DNA from: Chloracidobacterium sp. N
GTDB lineage: Bacteria; Acidobacteriota; Blastocatellia; Chloracidobacteriales; Chloracidobacteriaceae
Assembly (NCBI RefSeq): GCF_018304765.1
Contig: NZ_CP072642.1
Coordinates: forward strand, 2,261,819 to 2,325,818
Direction of reading: 5' to 3'
Length of the DNA stretch: 64,000 nucleotides
In this document: piece after piece, positions 8,015 to 17,010 of the stretch
Numbering within the stretch: position 1 is the first letter of the stretch
Layout: the number at the start of each line of letters is the position of its first letter
Notes under the pieces: generated by a model
What the model saw: only the letters and a program-made list of their open reading frames with translations
Told to the model about the DNA's origin: nothing
Databases searched by the model: none
Position numbers and translations under genes: made by a program

Positions 8015-10138
8015 GTGCAGCCCCAACCCGTCCTTCATCCGACCTACGCCGGACTTGAACCGGCCGACCTGATGGCGATGTACCGTACGATGGTGCTGTC
8101 GCGCCGTCTCGACGACAAGGAAATCCAGCTCAAGGGCCAGAACAAGGTCTTTTTCCAGATCAGCGGCGCCGGCCATGAGGCCATTCTCGTCGCGGCCGGA
8201 CGGGTTCTGCGCCCCGGCTACGACTGGTTTTATGCCTACTACCGCGACCGCGCGCTGTGCCTCGAACTCGGCATGACGCCGCTGGAGATGCTGCTTGCAG
8301 CCGTCGGCGCGGCGGCTGATCCCAACTCCGGCGGGCGTCAGATGCCCTCCCACTGGGGACACAAGGACCTCAACATCGTCTCGAAATCAAGTTGCACGGG
8401 AACGCAGTTTCTGCAGGCTGTCGGCTGTGCCGAAGCCATGTACCGGCAAGCCAGATTGCAGCTTGATGAAAGGACGTTGGGGCGCACATTCCCACCTGAT
8501 GCCGTCGTCTATTGTTCGGCCGGTGAAGGGACGACGAGCGAAGGCGAGTTTTTTGAATCCCTCAACACGGCCTGCAACCTCAAGCTGCCCGTCGTCTATG
8601 TAATTGAAGACAACGGCTATGCCATTTCCGTGCCGGTCGAAGTGCAAACGGCCGGCGGGAGCATCTCCCAGCTTGTGCGCAACTACCCCGATCTGCTGGT
8701 GCTGGAAGTGGACGGCACCGACCTGCTGGCCAGCTACCAGACCATGCAGACGGCCGTGGCCTATGCCCGTGCGCGGCGCGGCCCGGCGCTCGTGCACGCG
8801 CATGTCATCCGCCCCTATTCCCATTCCCTGTCAGACGATGAGCGGCTGTACCGCACACCAACCGAACGGGAAAGTGACGCCCGGCGCGATCCGCTCGTGA
8901 CCTTTGCCCACTTCCTGCTGCGTGAGGGCATCGCCACCGAACAGGACCTGGTGGCGCTCCGGGCCGATGTCGAACGGGAAGTCAACGCGGCGGCCGATGC
9001 GGCGCTGGCCAGCCCGCAGCCAGCGCCGGAAACGGCCACCCAGTATGTCTATTCGCCGGATGTGGACCCGACTTCGCCGGCCTTTGACAGCCCGCGCACC
9101 AACACAGAAGGGACGCCGGGCACCATGGTGGACCTGCTCAACGCCTGCCTCCGTGACGAAATGGCGCGCGACCCACGGATTCTCATCTTTGGCGAAGACG
9201 TGGCTGACACAAGCCGCGAGGAAAACCTCAAGGAAGTCAAAGGCAAGGGCGGCGTCTTCAAGGTGACGCACAACCTGCAACGGCTCTACGGCAGCCAGCG
9301 GGTGTACAACTCGCCGCTGGCCGAAGCCAACATCATCGGACGGGCCATCGGGCTGGCCACGGCCGGCTTCAAGCCGGTTGTCGAAATCCAGTTTTTTGAC
9401 TACATCTGGCCGGCCTACATGCAGCTTCGCAACGAGCTGGCACTGCTGCGCTGGCGCTCCAACGGAGCGTTCAAGTGTCCGGTTGTCGTACGTGTGCCGA
9501 TTGGCGGCTACCTCAAGGGCGGAGCGATTTATCACAGCCAATCCGGTGAAGTGCTCTTTACCCACATTCCCGGCTTGCGGGTGGTGTTTCCCTCAACAGC
9601 CGAAGACGCCAACGGACTGCTGCGGACGGCCATCCGCGCCGACGACCCGGTGATCTTTCTCGAACACAAGCACCTGTACCGCCAAGCCTACAACAAGGGC
9701 ATCTACCCCGGACCGGACTACATGATTCCATTTGGCAAAGGCAAGGTCGTCCGGGAAGGCGATGACCTGACCGTTGTGACCTACGGCGCGCTTGTCCAGC
9801 AGGCGCTCGTGGCCGCCCGGGAAGTTGAACGCGACCATGACATTTCCGTGGAAGTCATTGACCTGCGGACGCTTTCGCCCTACGACTGGGAAGCGATCGT
9901 GGCTTCGGTGAGAAAGACCAACCGCGTCATCGTAGCCCACGAGGAACCGCTTTCCTGGGGCTACGGAGCCGAAATTGCCGCACGCATCGGCGAAGAACTC
10001 TTTGACGACCTTGACGCTCCGGTGCGGCGGATTGGGGCGCTGGATACCTTCGTCGGCTATGCGCCGCAGCTTGAAGACTACATCCTGCCCCAGATTCCCG
10101 ACCTCATCGGGGCCATGGTGGCGCTGGCCGAATACTGA
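8015..10138 (+). CDS. 2-oxoacid (branched-chain type) dehydrogenase E1, alpha-beta fusion
   Basis: 707-residue thiamine-diphosphate enzyme with alpha and beta subunits in one chain. Residues ~1-330 form the alpha part, with the TPP motif from [10 protein letters not shown] (residue ~170) to EDNGYAIS (~205). Residues ~370-705 form the beta part, beginning [14 protein letters not shown] and containing [22 protein letters not shown] and the transketolase C-terminal domain ([18 protein letters not shown]-like region, [10 protein letters not shown]). It decarboxylates a 2-oxoacid and acylates the lipoyl group of an E2. Branched-chain substrates are likeliest because fused E1 proteins of this type are usually annotated so. 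No E2 or E3 gene is adjacent. GTG start, 8 nt after AAGGAG. Confidence 0.88.
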   Translation: MQPQPVLHPTYAGLEPADLMAMYRTMVLSRRLDDKEIQLKGQNKVFFQISGAGHEAILVAAGRVLRPGYDWFYAYYRDRALCLELGMTPLEMLLAAVGAAADPNSGGRQMPSHWGHKDLNIVSKSSCTGTQFLQAVGCAEAMYRQARLQLDERTLGRTFPPDAVVYCSAGEGTTSEGEFFESLNTACNLKLPVVYVIEDNGYAISVPVEVQTAGGSISQLVRNYPDLLVLEVDGTDLLASYQTMQTAVAYARARRGPALVHAHVIRPYSHSLSDDERLYRTPTERESDARRDPLVTFAHFLLREGIATEQDLVALRADVEREVNAAADAALASPQPAPETATQYVYSPDVDPTSPAFDSPRTNTEGTPGTMVDLLNACLRDEMARDPRILIFGEDVADTSREENLKEVKGKGGVFKVTHNLQRLYGSQRVYNSPLAEANIIGRAIGLATAGFKPVVEIQFFDYIWPAYMQLRNELALLRWRSNGAFKCPVVVRVPIGGYLKGGAIYHSQSGEVLFTHIPGLRVVFPSTAEDANGLLRTAIRADDPVIFLEHKHLYRQAYNKGIYPGPDYMIPFGKGKVVREGDDLTVVTYGALVQQALVAAREVERDHDISVEVIDLRTLSPYDWEAIVASVRKTNRVIVAHEEPLSWGYGAEIAARIGEELFDDLDAPVRRIGALDTFVGYAPQLEDYILPQIPDLIGAMVALAEY

Positions 10139-10158
10139 GCCGTTCCGGGTTGAATCTT

Positions 10159-10911
10159 ATGTCACAGGGCTTTGAAGTCATCCCGGCGATTGATTTACGC
10201 CACGGCAGATGTGTCCGTCTGCGGCAGGGAGAAAAAACCAACGTTACGGTCTATGCCGATGATCCTCTGGCTGTTGCCCGGCAGTGGCAGGAAGAAGGCG
10301 CCACATGGCTTCACGTCGTCAATCTGGACGGCGCTTTTGAAGATGGCGACGCTGAAAACCTTACGGCCACGGCGCGGCTGGCGCAGCACCTTGACCTTCC
10401 AATCCAGTTCGGCGGTGGCATCCGCCACCCGGCCGACGCTGAACGGCTCTTTGATCTCGGCGTCAAGCGCATCATCCTCGGCACGGTGGCTGTCGAGCAG
10501 CCGGAGGTGCTCGATCAGTTTCTGGCGCGGTTTGGCCCGGCGGCGGTCGTCGTCGGGATTGACGCCCGTCAGAACCGCGTGGTCACCCATGGGTGGCAGA
10601 CCGACAGCCAGCACACGCCCATCGAACTGGCGCTTCAGGTCAAGGCGCAAGGCGTCGGGCGTGTCATCTACACGGACGTTGCCCGGGACGGCATGCTCAG
10701 CGGCGTCAATGTCGCGGCCACGGCGGAACTGGCACGGGCAACCGGGCTTCAGGTCATCGCTTCAGGGGGCGTGGCTGAAGTGGCAGACATTCAGGCGCTG
10801 GCCGCCACCGGTGTGATTGAAGGGTGTATCGTCGGCAAGGCGCTGTATGAGCAGCGTTTCACCCTGGGTGAAGCCCGGCAGGCCGCGCAGCGTGGGATTT
10901 TGGAAAAATAA
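10159..10911 (+). CDS. hisA: Phosphoribosylformimino-5-aminoimidazole carboxamide ribotide isomerase HisA
   Basis: 250-residue TIM-barrel isomerase of histidine biosynthesis (ProFAR to PRFAR). The two catalytic aspartates are recognisable in IPAIDLRHGRCVRLRQG at the N-terminus and in VIYTDVARDGMLSG in the second half. The two phosphate-binding loops read FGGGIRH and IASGGV. ATG 10159 is chosen over the in-frame TTG nine bases upstream. It lies 20 nt behind the E1 fusion gene on the same strand, so they may be co-transcribed although their functions do not match. No other his gene is in the window. Confidence 0.92.
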   Translation: MSQGFEVIPAIDLRHGRCVRLRQGEKTNVTVYADDPLAVARQWQEEGATWLHVVNLDGAFEDGDAENLTATARLAQHLDLPIQFGGGIRHPADAERLFDLGVKRIILGTVAVEQPEVLDQFLARFGPAAVVVGIDARQNRVVTHGWQTDSQHTPIELALQVKAQGVGRVIYTDVARDGMLSGVNVAATAELARATGLQVIASGGVAEVADIQALAATGVIEGCIVGKALYEQRFTLGEARQAAQRGILEK

Positions 10912-10962
10912 AAAGTTTTTTATTGACAAAAATCCCCCTTCTACGGCATGCTCCGGCCTGCC

Positions 10963-11649
10963 ATGACAACGTTTTCGGCGCTTCTCAAAGAACATCGCAG
11001 TGACATCATCCGGCTGCTCAAGCAGCACGGTGAAATGACGAACGAGGCACTGGCGGCTGCCTTGGGGTTGACCCGTGTCAGCACGCGCCGTCACCTCGAA
11101 ATCCTGGAGCGCCAGGGGTATGTGACCTACCGCGCTGTTGCCCACGGGCGCGGGCGACCAAGTTACTACTACTCCCTGACGGCGCAGGCCGCGGAGCTTT
11201 TTCCCCGCAGTTATGACGTTCTGGCGTGTGAACTGCTCCAGATGACCCACGAGTGCTTTGGCCGGGAGGGCATGCTGCGGGTCATCAGCGCCCGCGCCGA
11301 GCAGGTGCTGCGGCATCTGGCGCCGCAGTTGGCACCGCTGGATTTTGCCGCGCGTGTAGCAAAACTCGCAGAGTTTCTCATCGAGCGGGGGTATCTTGCC
11401 GAGTACGAAGCTCTCCCCGATGGTTCGTTCCGGCTCATTGAGCGTAACTGCCCAACCATTAACGTCGCCACGGCTTTTTCGGAGTTGTGTACGCAGGAAC
11501 GCCAACTGTACGAAGCGTTATTGGGGGGTAAAGTCGTTCGTGAGCAACGGCTTGCGGACGGCGACGGCGCCTGCGCCTACCGTATCTTTCCACCTTCGCA
11601 GCAACCTGCGACCGACCCACAGGAACGATCCCGTCATGCGAATTCTTGA
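10963..11649 (+). CDS. sufR: SufR-like iron-sulfur transcriptional regulator
   Basis: 228-residue DeoR/ArsR-type winged-helix regulator. The N-terminal HTH (residues ~7-58) includes MTNEALAAALGLTRVSTRRH and the wing region AHGRGRPSYYYSLT. The C-terminal part carries cysteines at 163, 176 and 204 (RNCPTINVATAF, ELCTQE, GACAYRI), resembling the cluster-binding arrangement of SufR (C-X12-C kept). I do not see the expected fourth ligand near residue 190. SufR represses suf genes when it holds a [4Fe-4S] cluster. The gene overlaps mrp by 14 nt. A TTGACA box at 10923-10928 lies upstream with a poor -10. ATG 10948 in the same frame is an alternative start. Confidence 0.78.
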   Translation: MTTFSALLKEHRSDIIRLLKQHGEMTNEALAAALGLTRVSTRRHLEILERQGYVTYRAVAHGRGRPSYYYSLTAQAAELFPRSYDVLACELLQMTHECFGREGMLRVISARAEQVLRHLAPQLAPLDFAARVAKLAEFLIERGYLAEYEALPDGSFRLIERNCPTINVATAFSELCTQERQLYEALLGGKVVREQRLADGDGACAYRIFPPSQQPATDPQERSRHANS

Positions 11650-12715
11650 ACAGCAAGTCCTCGACGCACTCCGGGCGGTCCACGACCCCGACTTGCACCG
11701 GGATGTCGTCTCACTGGGGATGATTCGGGACGTGACGATTGACAACGGGGCCGTGTCCTTTCGCTTTGTCCTGACGACCCCGGCCTGTCCGGTCAAGGAG
11801 CAGCTCGAACATCAGGCGCGGGAGGTCGTGGCGGCCATTCCCGGCGTCAAACAGGTGACAGTCAAAATGGAAGCCCAGGTTCCGCAGGGACGTGGCATCC
11901 CGGAAAAGGCCGGTATCCCCGGCGTGCGCAACATCATTGCCGTCAGCTCCGGTAAAGGCGGTGTCGGCAAATCCACAGTCGCCGTCAACCTGGCCGTGGC
12001 GCTGGCCCAGCGCGGCGCGCGTGTGGGATTGCTCGACACGGACGTATATGGCCCGAACGTTCCCATCATGATGGGCGTTATTGAAGAGCCACGGGTACGG
12101 GGCAACAAGATCATCCCCCGCGAAGCCCACGGCGTGAAGTTTATGTCCATTGGGCTGATCAATCGCGGCGACAAGCCGGTCATCATGCGCGGGCCGATGC
12201 TCCACGGCGTGGTGCAGCAGTTTCTGCGGGATGTCGAATGGGGCGAACTGGATTACCTGGTGGTGGACATGCCGCCCGGTACCGGTGACGTACAGCTTTC
12301 CCTGGCGCAGCTCGTGCCGGTTTCCGGCGCCGTGCTGGTGACGACCCCGCAGGAAGTGGCGCTGTCCGATGTGCGCAAGGCGTTCAATATGTTCAAGCAG
12401 GTCGGCATCCCGGTTTTCGGGATTGTCGAAAACATGAGCTACTTCACCCACCCCAACATCCCCGAACCGATCTACATCTTCGGGCAGGGTGGGGGCGAGA
12501 AAATGGCCAAACAGTTTGAGACAGTTTTTCTCGGCGAAATCCCCCTGAGTATCGAAGTCCGGGAAGGCGGCGACAGTGGCGTGCCGGTCGTCGTTGGTCA
12601 CCCCCAGAGCACGCAAGCCAAAGCCTTTCAGGCCATTGCCGAACGACTGGCCGCCCAGGTTTCCGTGGCGGCAATGGCTTCCCCTGAACTTCCTGAACTG
12701 AACCTTGGAGGGTAA
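11636..12715 (+). CDS. mrp: Mrp/ApbC-type iron-sulfur carrier ATPase
   Basis: 359-residue P-loop protein with an N-terminal MIP18/DUF59 domain (residues 1-80, including TTPACPVKEQLE) and a ParA-like ATPase domain. The deviant Walker A SSGKGGVGKST is at residues 104-114 and the switch DMPPGTGDVQLSL follows. Mrp proteins transfer Fe-S clusters to apoproteins. In many Mrp proteins ENMSYF is followed by a CXXC pair used for cluster bridging; here that place reads THPNIPEPIYIFGQGGG and has no cysteine. Overlap with the SufR-like gene implies one operon and translational coupling. The start is placed at MRILEQQVLDAL because the family domain begins there. Confidence 0.9.
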   Translation: MRILEQQVLDALRAVHDPDLHRDVVSLGMIRDVTIDNGAVSFRFVLTTPACPVKEQLEHQAREVVAAIPGVKQVTVKMEAQVPQGRGIPEKAGIPGVRNIIAVSSGKGGVGKSTVAVNLAVALAQRGARVGLLDTDVYGPNVPIMMGVIEEPRVRGNKIIPREAHGVKFMSIGLINRGDKPVIMRGPMLHGVVQQFLRDVEWGELDYLVVDMPPGTGDVQLSLAQLVPVSGAVLVTTPQEVALSDVRKAFNMFKQVGIPVFGIVENMSYFTHPNIPEPIYIFGQGGGEKMAKQFETVFLGEIPLSIEVREGGDSGVPVVVGHPQSTQAKAFQAIAERLAAQVSVAAMASPELPELNLGG

Positions 12716-12719
12716 AGAC

Positions 12720-12941
12720 ATGGGACAGATGGTCAAAATTTGTGAAGAAAACCGCTTTTCCACCTTTGTCAAAAGCAAGAAGTCCGAAGGTTATCGTGAC
12801 TTGGAGCGTTGGCAGCGGTGGTTTGCCGAACGTGGGATTCCCTCTATTATCGCCAGCACTGCCAGCGGTTACGCCCTGTACCGCAACGGACTCATCCAGG
12901 TGGACATCCACGACGATAGTCCGGCGCGGGCAGCAGCCTGA
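12720..12941 (+). CDS. Small 73-residue protein of unknown function in the sufR-mrp operon
   Basis: A 73-residue soluble protein with no signal peptide or membrane helix and no family I recognise. The start is set by GGAGGG 7 nt upstream of ATG 12720, directly behind the mrp stop. The N-terminal part is basic and helical (TFVKSKKSEGYRDLERWQRW). The rest looks like two short strands, PSIIASTASGYALYRNG and LIQVDIHDD, so a small alpha-beta fold is plausible. It has one cysteine (MVKICEENR). Tight spacing behind mrp and a strong hairpin after it mark it as the last gene of the operon, which hints at a role connected to Fe-S handling; that is inference only. Confidence 0.7.
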   Translation: MGQMVKICEENRFSTFVKSKKSEGYRDLERWQRWFAERGIPSIIASTASGYALYRNGLIQVDIHDDSPARAAA

Positions 12942-12975
12942 CCTCGTCTGAACCATTCTTCCCCACAATGGGGAA

Positions 12976-13007
12976 GAAGCCCCCTTCCCGATTGGGAAGG
13001 GGGCTTC
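12976..13007 (+). terminator. Strong hairpin closing the sufR-mrp operon
   Basis: A 14-bp perfect stem (arms 12976-12989 and 12994-13007) with the loop GATT, rich in C on the left and G on the right. No T tract follows, so it is a stem-loop terminator or mRNA 3'-end stabiliser rather than a classical intrinsic terminator. No gene is seen from here to 13193. Confidence 0.6.
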
Positions 13008-13193
13008 CGATTCACAGCGCGTTGTGATCGAGGCGGGTTGACGGATTTCGTTTCGTGGCAGGAAACGAAATTTGCTGGGTTTTTGACGACCCATGCCCTG
13101 CCGTCACAGGGCAACTGAACTAACGCAGTTATACACCTCTTGGTTCCAACTGGCAACCCGGTTTCCTCCCTTTTACGCAGGTCTGGCTCCTTT

Positions 13194-13958
13194 ATGTCTC
13201 CCGCCTCCCGGCGCCCAGTGGTTTTTGGACACCGTGGCGCGGCCGGCACCTGCCCGGAGAACACTCACGCGGGTTTTCAGCAGGCGTTTGCTGAAAGGGC
13301 CGATGGGATTGAACTCGATGTGCACTGCTGTGCGTCGGGTGAGGCCGTCGTCATCCACGATGAGACGGTTGACCGCACCTCGGATGGCACCGGGCGGATT
13401 GCCCATCTCTCCCTGTCTGACCTGCGCGGCTTTGACTTTGGGCGGGGGACAGGCTTTGGGCGTGAAACCATCCCTACGCTCGAAGAGGTCTTTGCCCGGC
13501 TTCCGGCGGACAAACTCATCAACGTCGAAATCAAAAACGACGACCTGCACAGCCACGGGGAAGAGCGCGCCGTGGCACAGCTTGTTGCCCGGTTCGGTCT
13601 GCACGGGCGCTGTCTGGTGTCCTCATTCAATCCTCTGGTGCTGTGGCGGCTTCAGCAGGCTGATGCCCGTCTGTCCCTGGCCTATCTGTACCGCCCGCAG
13701 TCGCGCTGGTATTTGCGCCATCTCCCGGTCACCTGGTGGCTCCGGTTACGGGCGCTGCATCCACACCACAGGCTGGTTACGGCGCACGGGGTGGCGCAGG
13801 CGCACCGCCGGGGGCTTCAGGTCAACACCTGGACGGTCAATGATGAAGCCGACCTGGAGCGCGTGGTGGCCTGTGGCGTGGATGGCATCGTGACCGATTA
13901 CCCGGCGCGGGTCGTGGCCTGGCTGGATGCCCGGATGGAACGGCTCACGGCAGCGTGA
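13194..13958 (+). CDS. ugpQ: Glycerophosphodiester phosphodiesterase
   Basis: 254-residue GDPD-family TIM-barrel enzyme that hydrolyses glycerophosphodiesters to sn-glycerol-3-phosphate and an alcohol. The catalytic N-terminal signature is VFGHRGAAGTCPENT (His and Arg of HRG, Glu and Asn of PEN), followed by GIELDVH with the metal-binding Glu and Asp and IHDETVDRT. The C-terminus has VNTWTVND and GVDGIVTDYP. The start MSPASRRPVVFGHRG is chosen because the barrel begins there and no signal peptide is seen; the longer frame from 13140 lacks support. Its 3' end overlaps the end of the convergent htrA gene by 14 nt. Confidence 0.88.
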   Translation: MSPASRRPVVFGHRGAAGTCPENTHAGFQQAFAERADGIELDVHCCASGEAVVIHDETVDRTSDGTGRIAHLSLSDLRGFDFGRGTGFGRETIPTLEEVFARLPADKLINVEIKNDDLHSHGEERAVAQLVARFGLHGRCLVSSFNPLVLWRLQQADARLSLAYLYRPQSRWYLRHLPVTWWLRLRALHPHHRLVTAHGVAQAHRRGLQVNTWTVNDEADLERVVACGVDGIVTDYPARVVAWLDARMERLTAA

Positions 13959-15408
13959 ACGAAAAGAAGTTGGTGACGGCGCGGCGTTCGCCCTGTGGCG
14001 TCCTTCCGAGCGGACGGCTCACGGCCAGCACCAGGTCATCGCCCGGACGCAGCGTGCCCAACCGCGCCAGAAACTCATCCACCGTCCGCACCGTGTGCCG
14101 ATTCACTGCTGTAATCAGCATCCCTTCCTGCAAACCGCTTTCCGCCGCCAACCCCACCGGGCTGATTTCCGTAATCAGGACGCCATTCTGCCCGGCATAC
14201 AGGTCCTTGACGCCAAGCTGCATGAGCTTCAGCGGTGAAGCATCCGCCACATTCAACCCCAGGCGGCGCAGGGCTGTCTCCGGCTCCTCCGGCAGTGCAT
14301 CGCTGGACGGTCCACCGCGTCGCTCGAACCGCGGGCGCATGGTACGCACCGCCGGCGATACACGCTCTTCCGTTCGGAGCATCACCGACGTCGGCTTACC
14401 CTCCCGGAAGTAACGGACTTCCACCGTAGTGTCGCCGGGGGTTGCTGCCAGTTCACGAATGAGGTCCCGTTCGCTGGTAATGGGTCGTCCGGCATACGCC
14501 ACCACGACATCCCCACTGCGCAGCCCGGCAGCATAGGCCGCACCACCTTCTTCGACGTGCTGGATGAGCGCCCCGTGGTCATTGGGCAGGCCGTACACCC
14601 GCGCGAATTGCGGTGTGACGCGATCCACCTGCACGCCCAGCAAACTGCGTGAAACCTGTCCCCGCTCAATCAACTGGCGGACGACTTCGCGCACCGTCGC
14701 CGACGGCAGGGCAAACCCAATGCCGCTGTAGCTCCCGTCGCGTGAAGCTATCTGCGTGTTGACGCCGATGACTTCACCAGCGAGGTTGAGCAGTGGGCCG
14801 CCGGAGTTGCCAAAGTTGATGGCAGCATCGGTCTGGAGAAACTGTTGCAGCGTATTCCGCCGGTCGGTCACACGGTCCTTGGCGCTGATGACCCCCGTGG
14901 TCACGGTCTGATCCAAACCAAAGGGACTGCCAATGGCCACGACCCACTCGCCGACCCGCAAGGCATCTGAATCGCCAAACGCAAGCGGCTGAATGTCGGC
15001 GCGTCCGATGAGCTTGAGAACGGCGAGGTCTGTTTCGGCGTCGCCGGCCACCAGGCGTGCCGGGAGTTGCGTGCCATCGGCCAGGCGTACGGTCAGGCGT
15101 GTGGACTGCTGGACAACGTGGAGATTCGTCACGATGTGACCTTCACGGTCAATGACAAAGCCCGAACCGGTTGCCCCGCCCATGCCACGCGCCAGGCTGG
15201 GTCCGGCGGCACGGATGTTGACCACGGCCGTCCGCGCCTGCTGGGCAACACGGCTGAAAGCCAGACTGAGGGCATCAGCCGTCGGGTTGGGCATTGCCCG
15301 GGAAACCGGCCACCGGGCAGGAGGCCATCCCCACAGCAACCCCACGCCGGCGACGGCCAGGACAAAGCCGACGCCCATCCAACGGATGCGCTGCCACCTC
15401 GTTGCCAT
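13945..15408 (-). CDS. HtrA/DegP-type periplasmic serine protease
   Basis: 487-residue membrane-anchored protease with one N-terminal transmembrane segment (residues ~10-28), a trypsin-like domain and two PDZ domains (about 230-320 and 395-480). The triad is H97 (TNLHVV), D127 (AETDLAVLK) and S202 (GNSGGPL). The enzyme degrades or refolds damaged envelope proteins. I prefer ATG 15408 because GGGAGGG and GAGG ribosome-binding sequence lies just upstream; a GTG 54 nt further upstream is in frame but has no such site. The linker between PDZ domains (about 345-385) is rich in Arg, Pro and Glu. Confidence 0.92.
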   Translation of the reverse strand: MATRWQRIRWMGVGFVLAVAGVGLLWGWPPARWPVSRAMPNPTADALSLAFSRVAQQARTAVVNIRAAGPSLARGMGGATGSGFVIDREGHIVTNLHVVQQSTRLTVRLADGTQLPARLVAGDAETDLAVLKLIGRADIQPLAFGDSDALRVGEWVVAIGSPFGLDQTVTTGVISAKDRVTDRRNTLQQFLQTDAAINFGNSGGPLLNLAGEVIGVNTQIASRDGSYSGIGFALPSATVREVVRQLIERGQVSRSLLGVQVDRVTPQFARVYGLPNDHGALIQHVEEGGAAYAAGLRSGDVVVAYAGRPITSERDLIRELAATPGDTTVEVRYFREGKPTSVMLRTEERVSPAVRTMRPRFERRGGPSSDALPEEPETALRRLGLNVADASPLKLMQLGVKDLYAGQNGVLITEISPVGLAAESGLQEGMLITAVNRHTVRTVDEFLARLGTLRPGDDLVLAVSRPLGRTPQGERRAVTNFFSFTLP

Positions 15409-15550
15409 CCTCTTTGCCCTCCCCGGTGAGACTGGTTGTGACGGCTGTTCAGAAGTCGGCACGTTGCGTTACCGAACAGACTTGCATCATGGCAGTAAGC
15501 GCCCCATGGTGCAGCGTCGAATTCCATCCGCGCAAGTGAGAAACGCCCGC

Positions 15551-16894
15551 ATGTCCACGGTTCACGCCCGTCACCTTCACTTCGATACGTTTGCCGGTGC
15601 CAGCGGCGACATGATCATCGGCGCCCTGCTGGATGCCGGCGCTTCCTTTGACCGCCTCCAGTCCGACCTGGAACAACTTGGCCTCGGCGGCTATACGCTT
15701 TCCCTGCGCCGCGTCCGGCGTGCCGCCATTGACTGCGCCAAATTCGATGTGTGCCTCACGGATACTTCTGATGCCGAAGCCATCCCGCACCGGCATCCGC
15801 ACGAAGGCCACCATGAGCATCATCACCCTCACCCGGAACCGCATCACCACGAACCGCACCCACCGGAGCCGCACCATCACGGGCACCGGCACGGGCGCGG
15901 TATCCGTGAAATTCTGGCCCTTCTGGATGCCGCCAATCTGAACGCGCGGGTCAAAGCCCGGGCCGCAGCGATCTTCCGGCGACTGGCTGAAGTCGAAGGG
16001 CGCGTCCACGGCATTCCCCCGGAGGATGTTCACTTTCACGAAGTCGGTGCGGTGGATGCCATCGTGGACATCGTGGGTGCATGTCTTTGCCTTGAGCAGT
16101 TGGGCGTCGAACACGTCACCTCCTCACCGTTGCGTGTTGGTTTTGGCTTTGTCGCCTGCGCGCATGGGCGCTACCCGATTCCGGCTCCGGGCACGGCGGA
16201 ACTGCTCAAAGGCGTGCCGTTTTATGCCGGCGACGTGGAAGGCGAATTCACAACGCCGACCGGCGCCGCCATCATCACCACCCTGTGCCGGAGCTACACC
16301 CGGACGCCGCCGTTTACCGTCACCCACACCGGCTACGGTGCCGGCACGCGCGACACGCCGGGACTTCCCAATGCCCTGCGGGTGTTTCTCGGCACGGACG
16401 GGCAGCCGGACGAGCGCCCGGATGAAGAGACGCCGTCCCTCCAGCGTATTTCCACCCTTGAAGCCAACCTGGATGACCAGTCGCCGCAGGAACTGGGCTA
16501 CGTTCTGGAGCGGCTGCTCGCTGCTGGCGCGCTCGATGTGTTTTTCACGCCTGTCTATATGAAGAAAAACCGGCCGGCGGTGCTGCTGAGCGTCCTCTGC
16601 TGCCCCGCAGACGAGGAGCGGCTGACGCAGCTCATCTTCCGTGAAACCACGACTCTGGGCGTCCGGGTACGTCCCGCGCTGCGCCACATCCTGCCGCGCC
16701 GGCAGGTTCGCGTCGTCACGCCAGACGGCGAAGTGGAGGTCAAGGTAGCGACACTGGCGGACGGCACGGAAAAGGTCAGCCCGGAATATGAAGCCTGCCG
16801 CCGTCTGGCGGAAGCGACGGGACGCCCGCTGCAGCAGGTCTATGCTGCGGCGCGTGAAGCGTACGAAAAGCAACGAACTGCCAGTGCAGAATAA
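15551..16894 (+). CDS. larC: LarC-type nickel insertion protein (DUF111)
   Basis: 447-residue protein that, in the known pathway, inserts nickel into the pincer cofactor of lactate racemase-family enzymes. The start HLHFDTFAGASGDMIIGALL (residues ~7-26) is the family signature. A histidine-rich segment at about residues 79-115 (repeats of HHH, HEP and HPPEP) is probably a nickel store or sensor. Later signatures are VHFHEVGAVDAIVDIVGA, GEFTTPTGAAI, EANLDDQSPQE and FFTPVYMKKNRP. In Lactobacillus larC is split into two frames; here it is one continuous frame. No larB, larE or racemase gene is nearby. Confidence 0.92.
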   Translation: MSTVHARHLHFDTFAGASGDMIIGALLDAGASFDRLQSDLEQLGLGGYTLSLRRVRRAAIDCAKFDVCLTDTSDAEAIPHRHPHEGHHEHHHPHPEPHHHEPHPPEPHHHGHRHGRGIREILALLDAANLNARVKARAAAIFRRLAEVEGRVHGIPPEDVHFHEVGAVDAIVDIVGACLCLEQLGVEHVTSSPLRVGFGFVACAHGRYPIPAPGTAELLKGVPFYAGDVEGEFTTPTGAAIITTLCRSYTRTPPFTVTHTGYGAGTRDTPGLPNALRVFLGTDGQPDERPDEETPSLQRISTLEANLDDQSPQELGYVLERLLAAGALDVFFTPVYMKKNRPAVLLSVLCCPADEERLTQLIFRETTTLGVRVRPALRHILPRRQVRVVTPDGEVEVKVATLADGTEKVSPEYEACRRLAEATGRPLQQVYAAAREAYEKQRTASAE

Positions 16895-17010
16895 GCACGA
16901 AACCCACAGCCGCACCGGCCGGAGGAGTCACCCACCGCGTCACGGTTCATCATCCGTGCGATGTCCCCCGCCGTGCGGACAAATGTTTGAGGAGACTGGA
17001 TATAGCCGTC

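Noticed and set aside
12976-13007. Hairpin as a classical rho-independent terminator
   Set aside because: The stem is excellent but no T run follows; kept only as a stem-loop terminator or 3' stabiliser.
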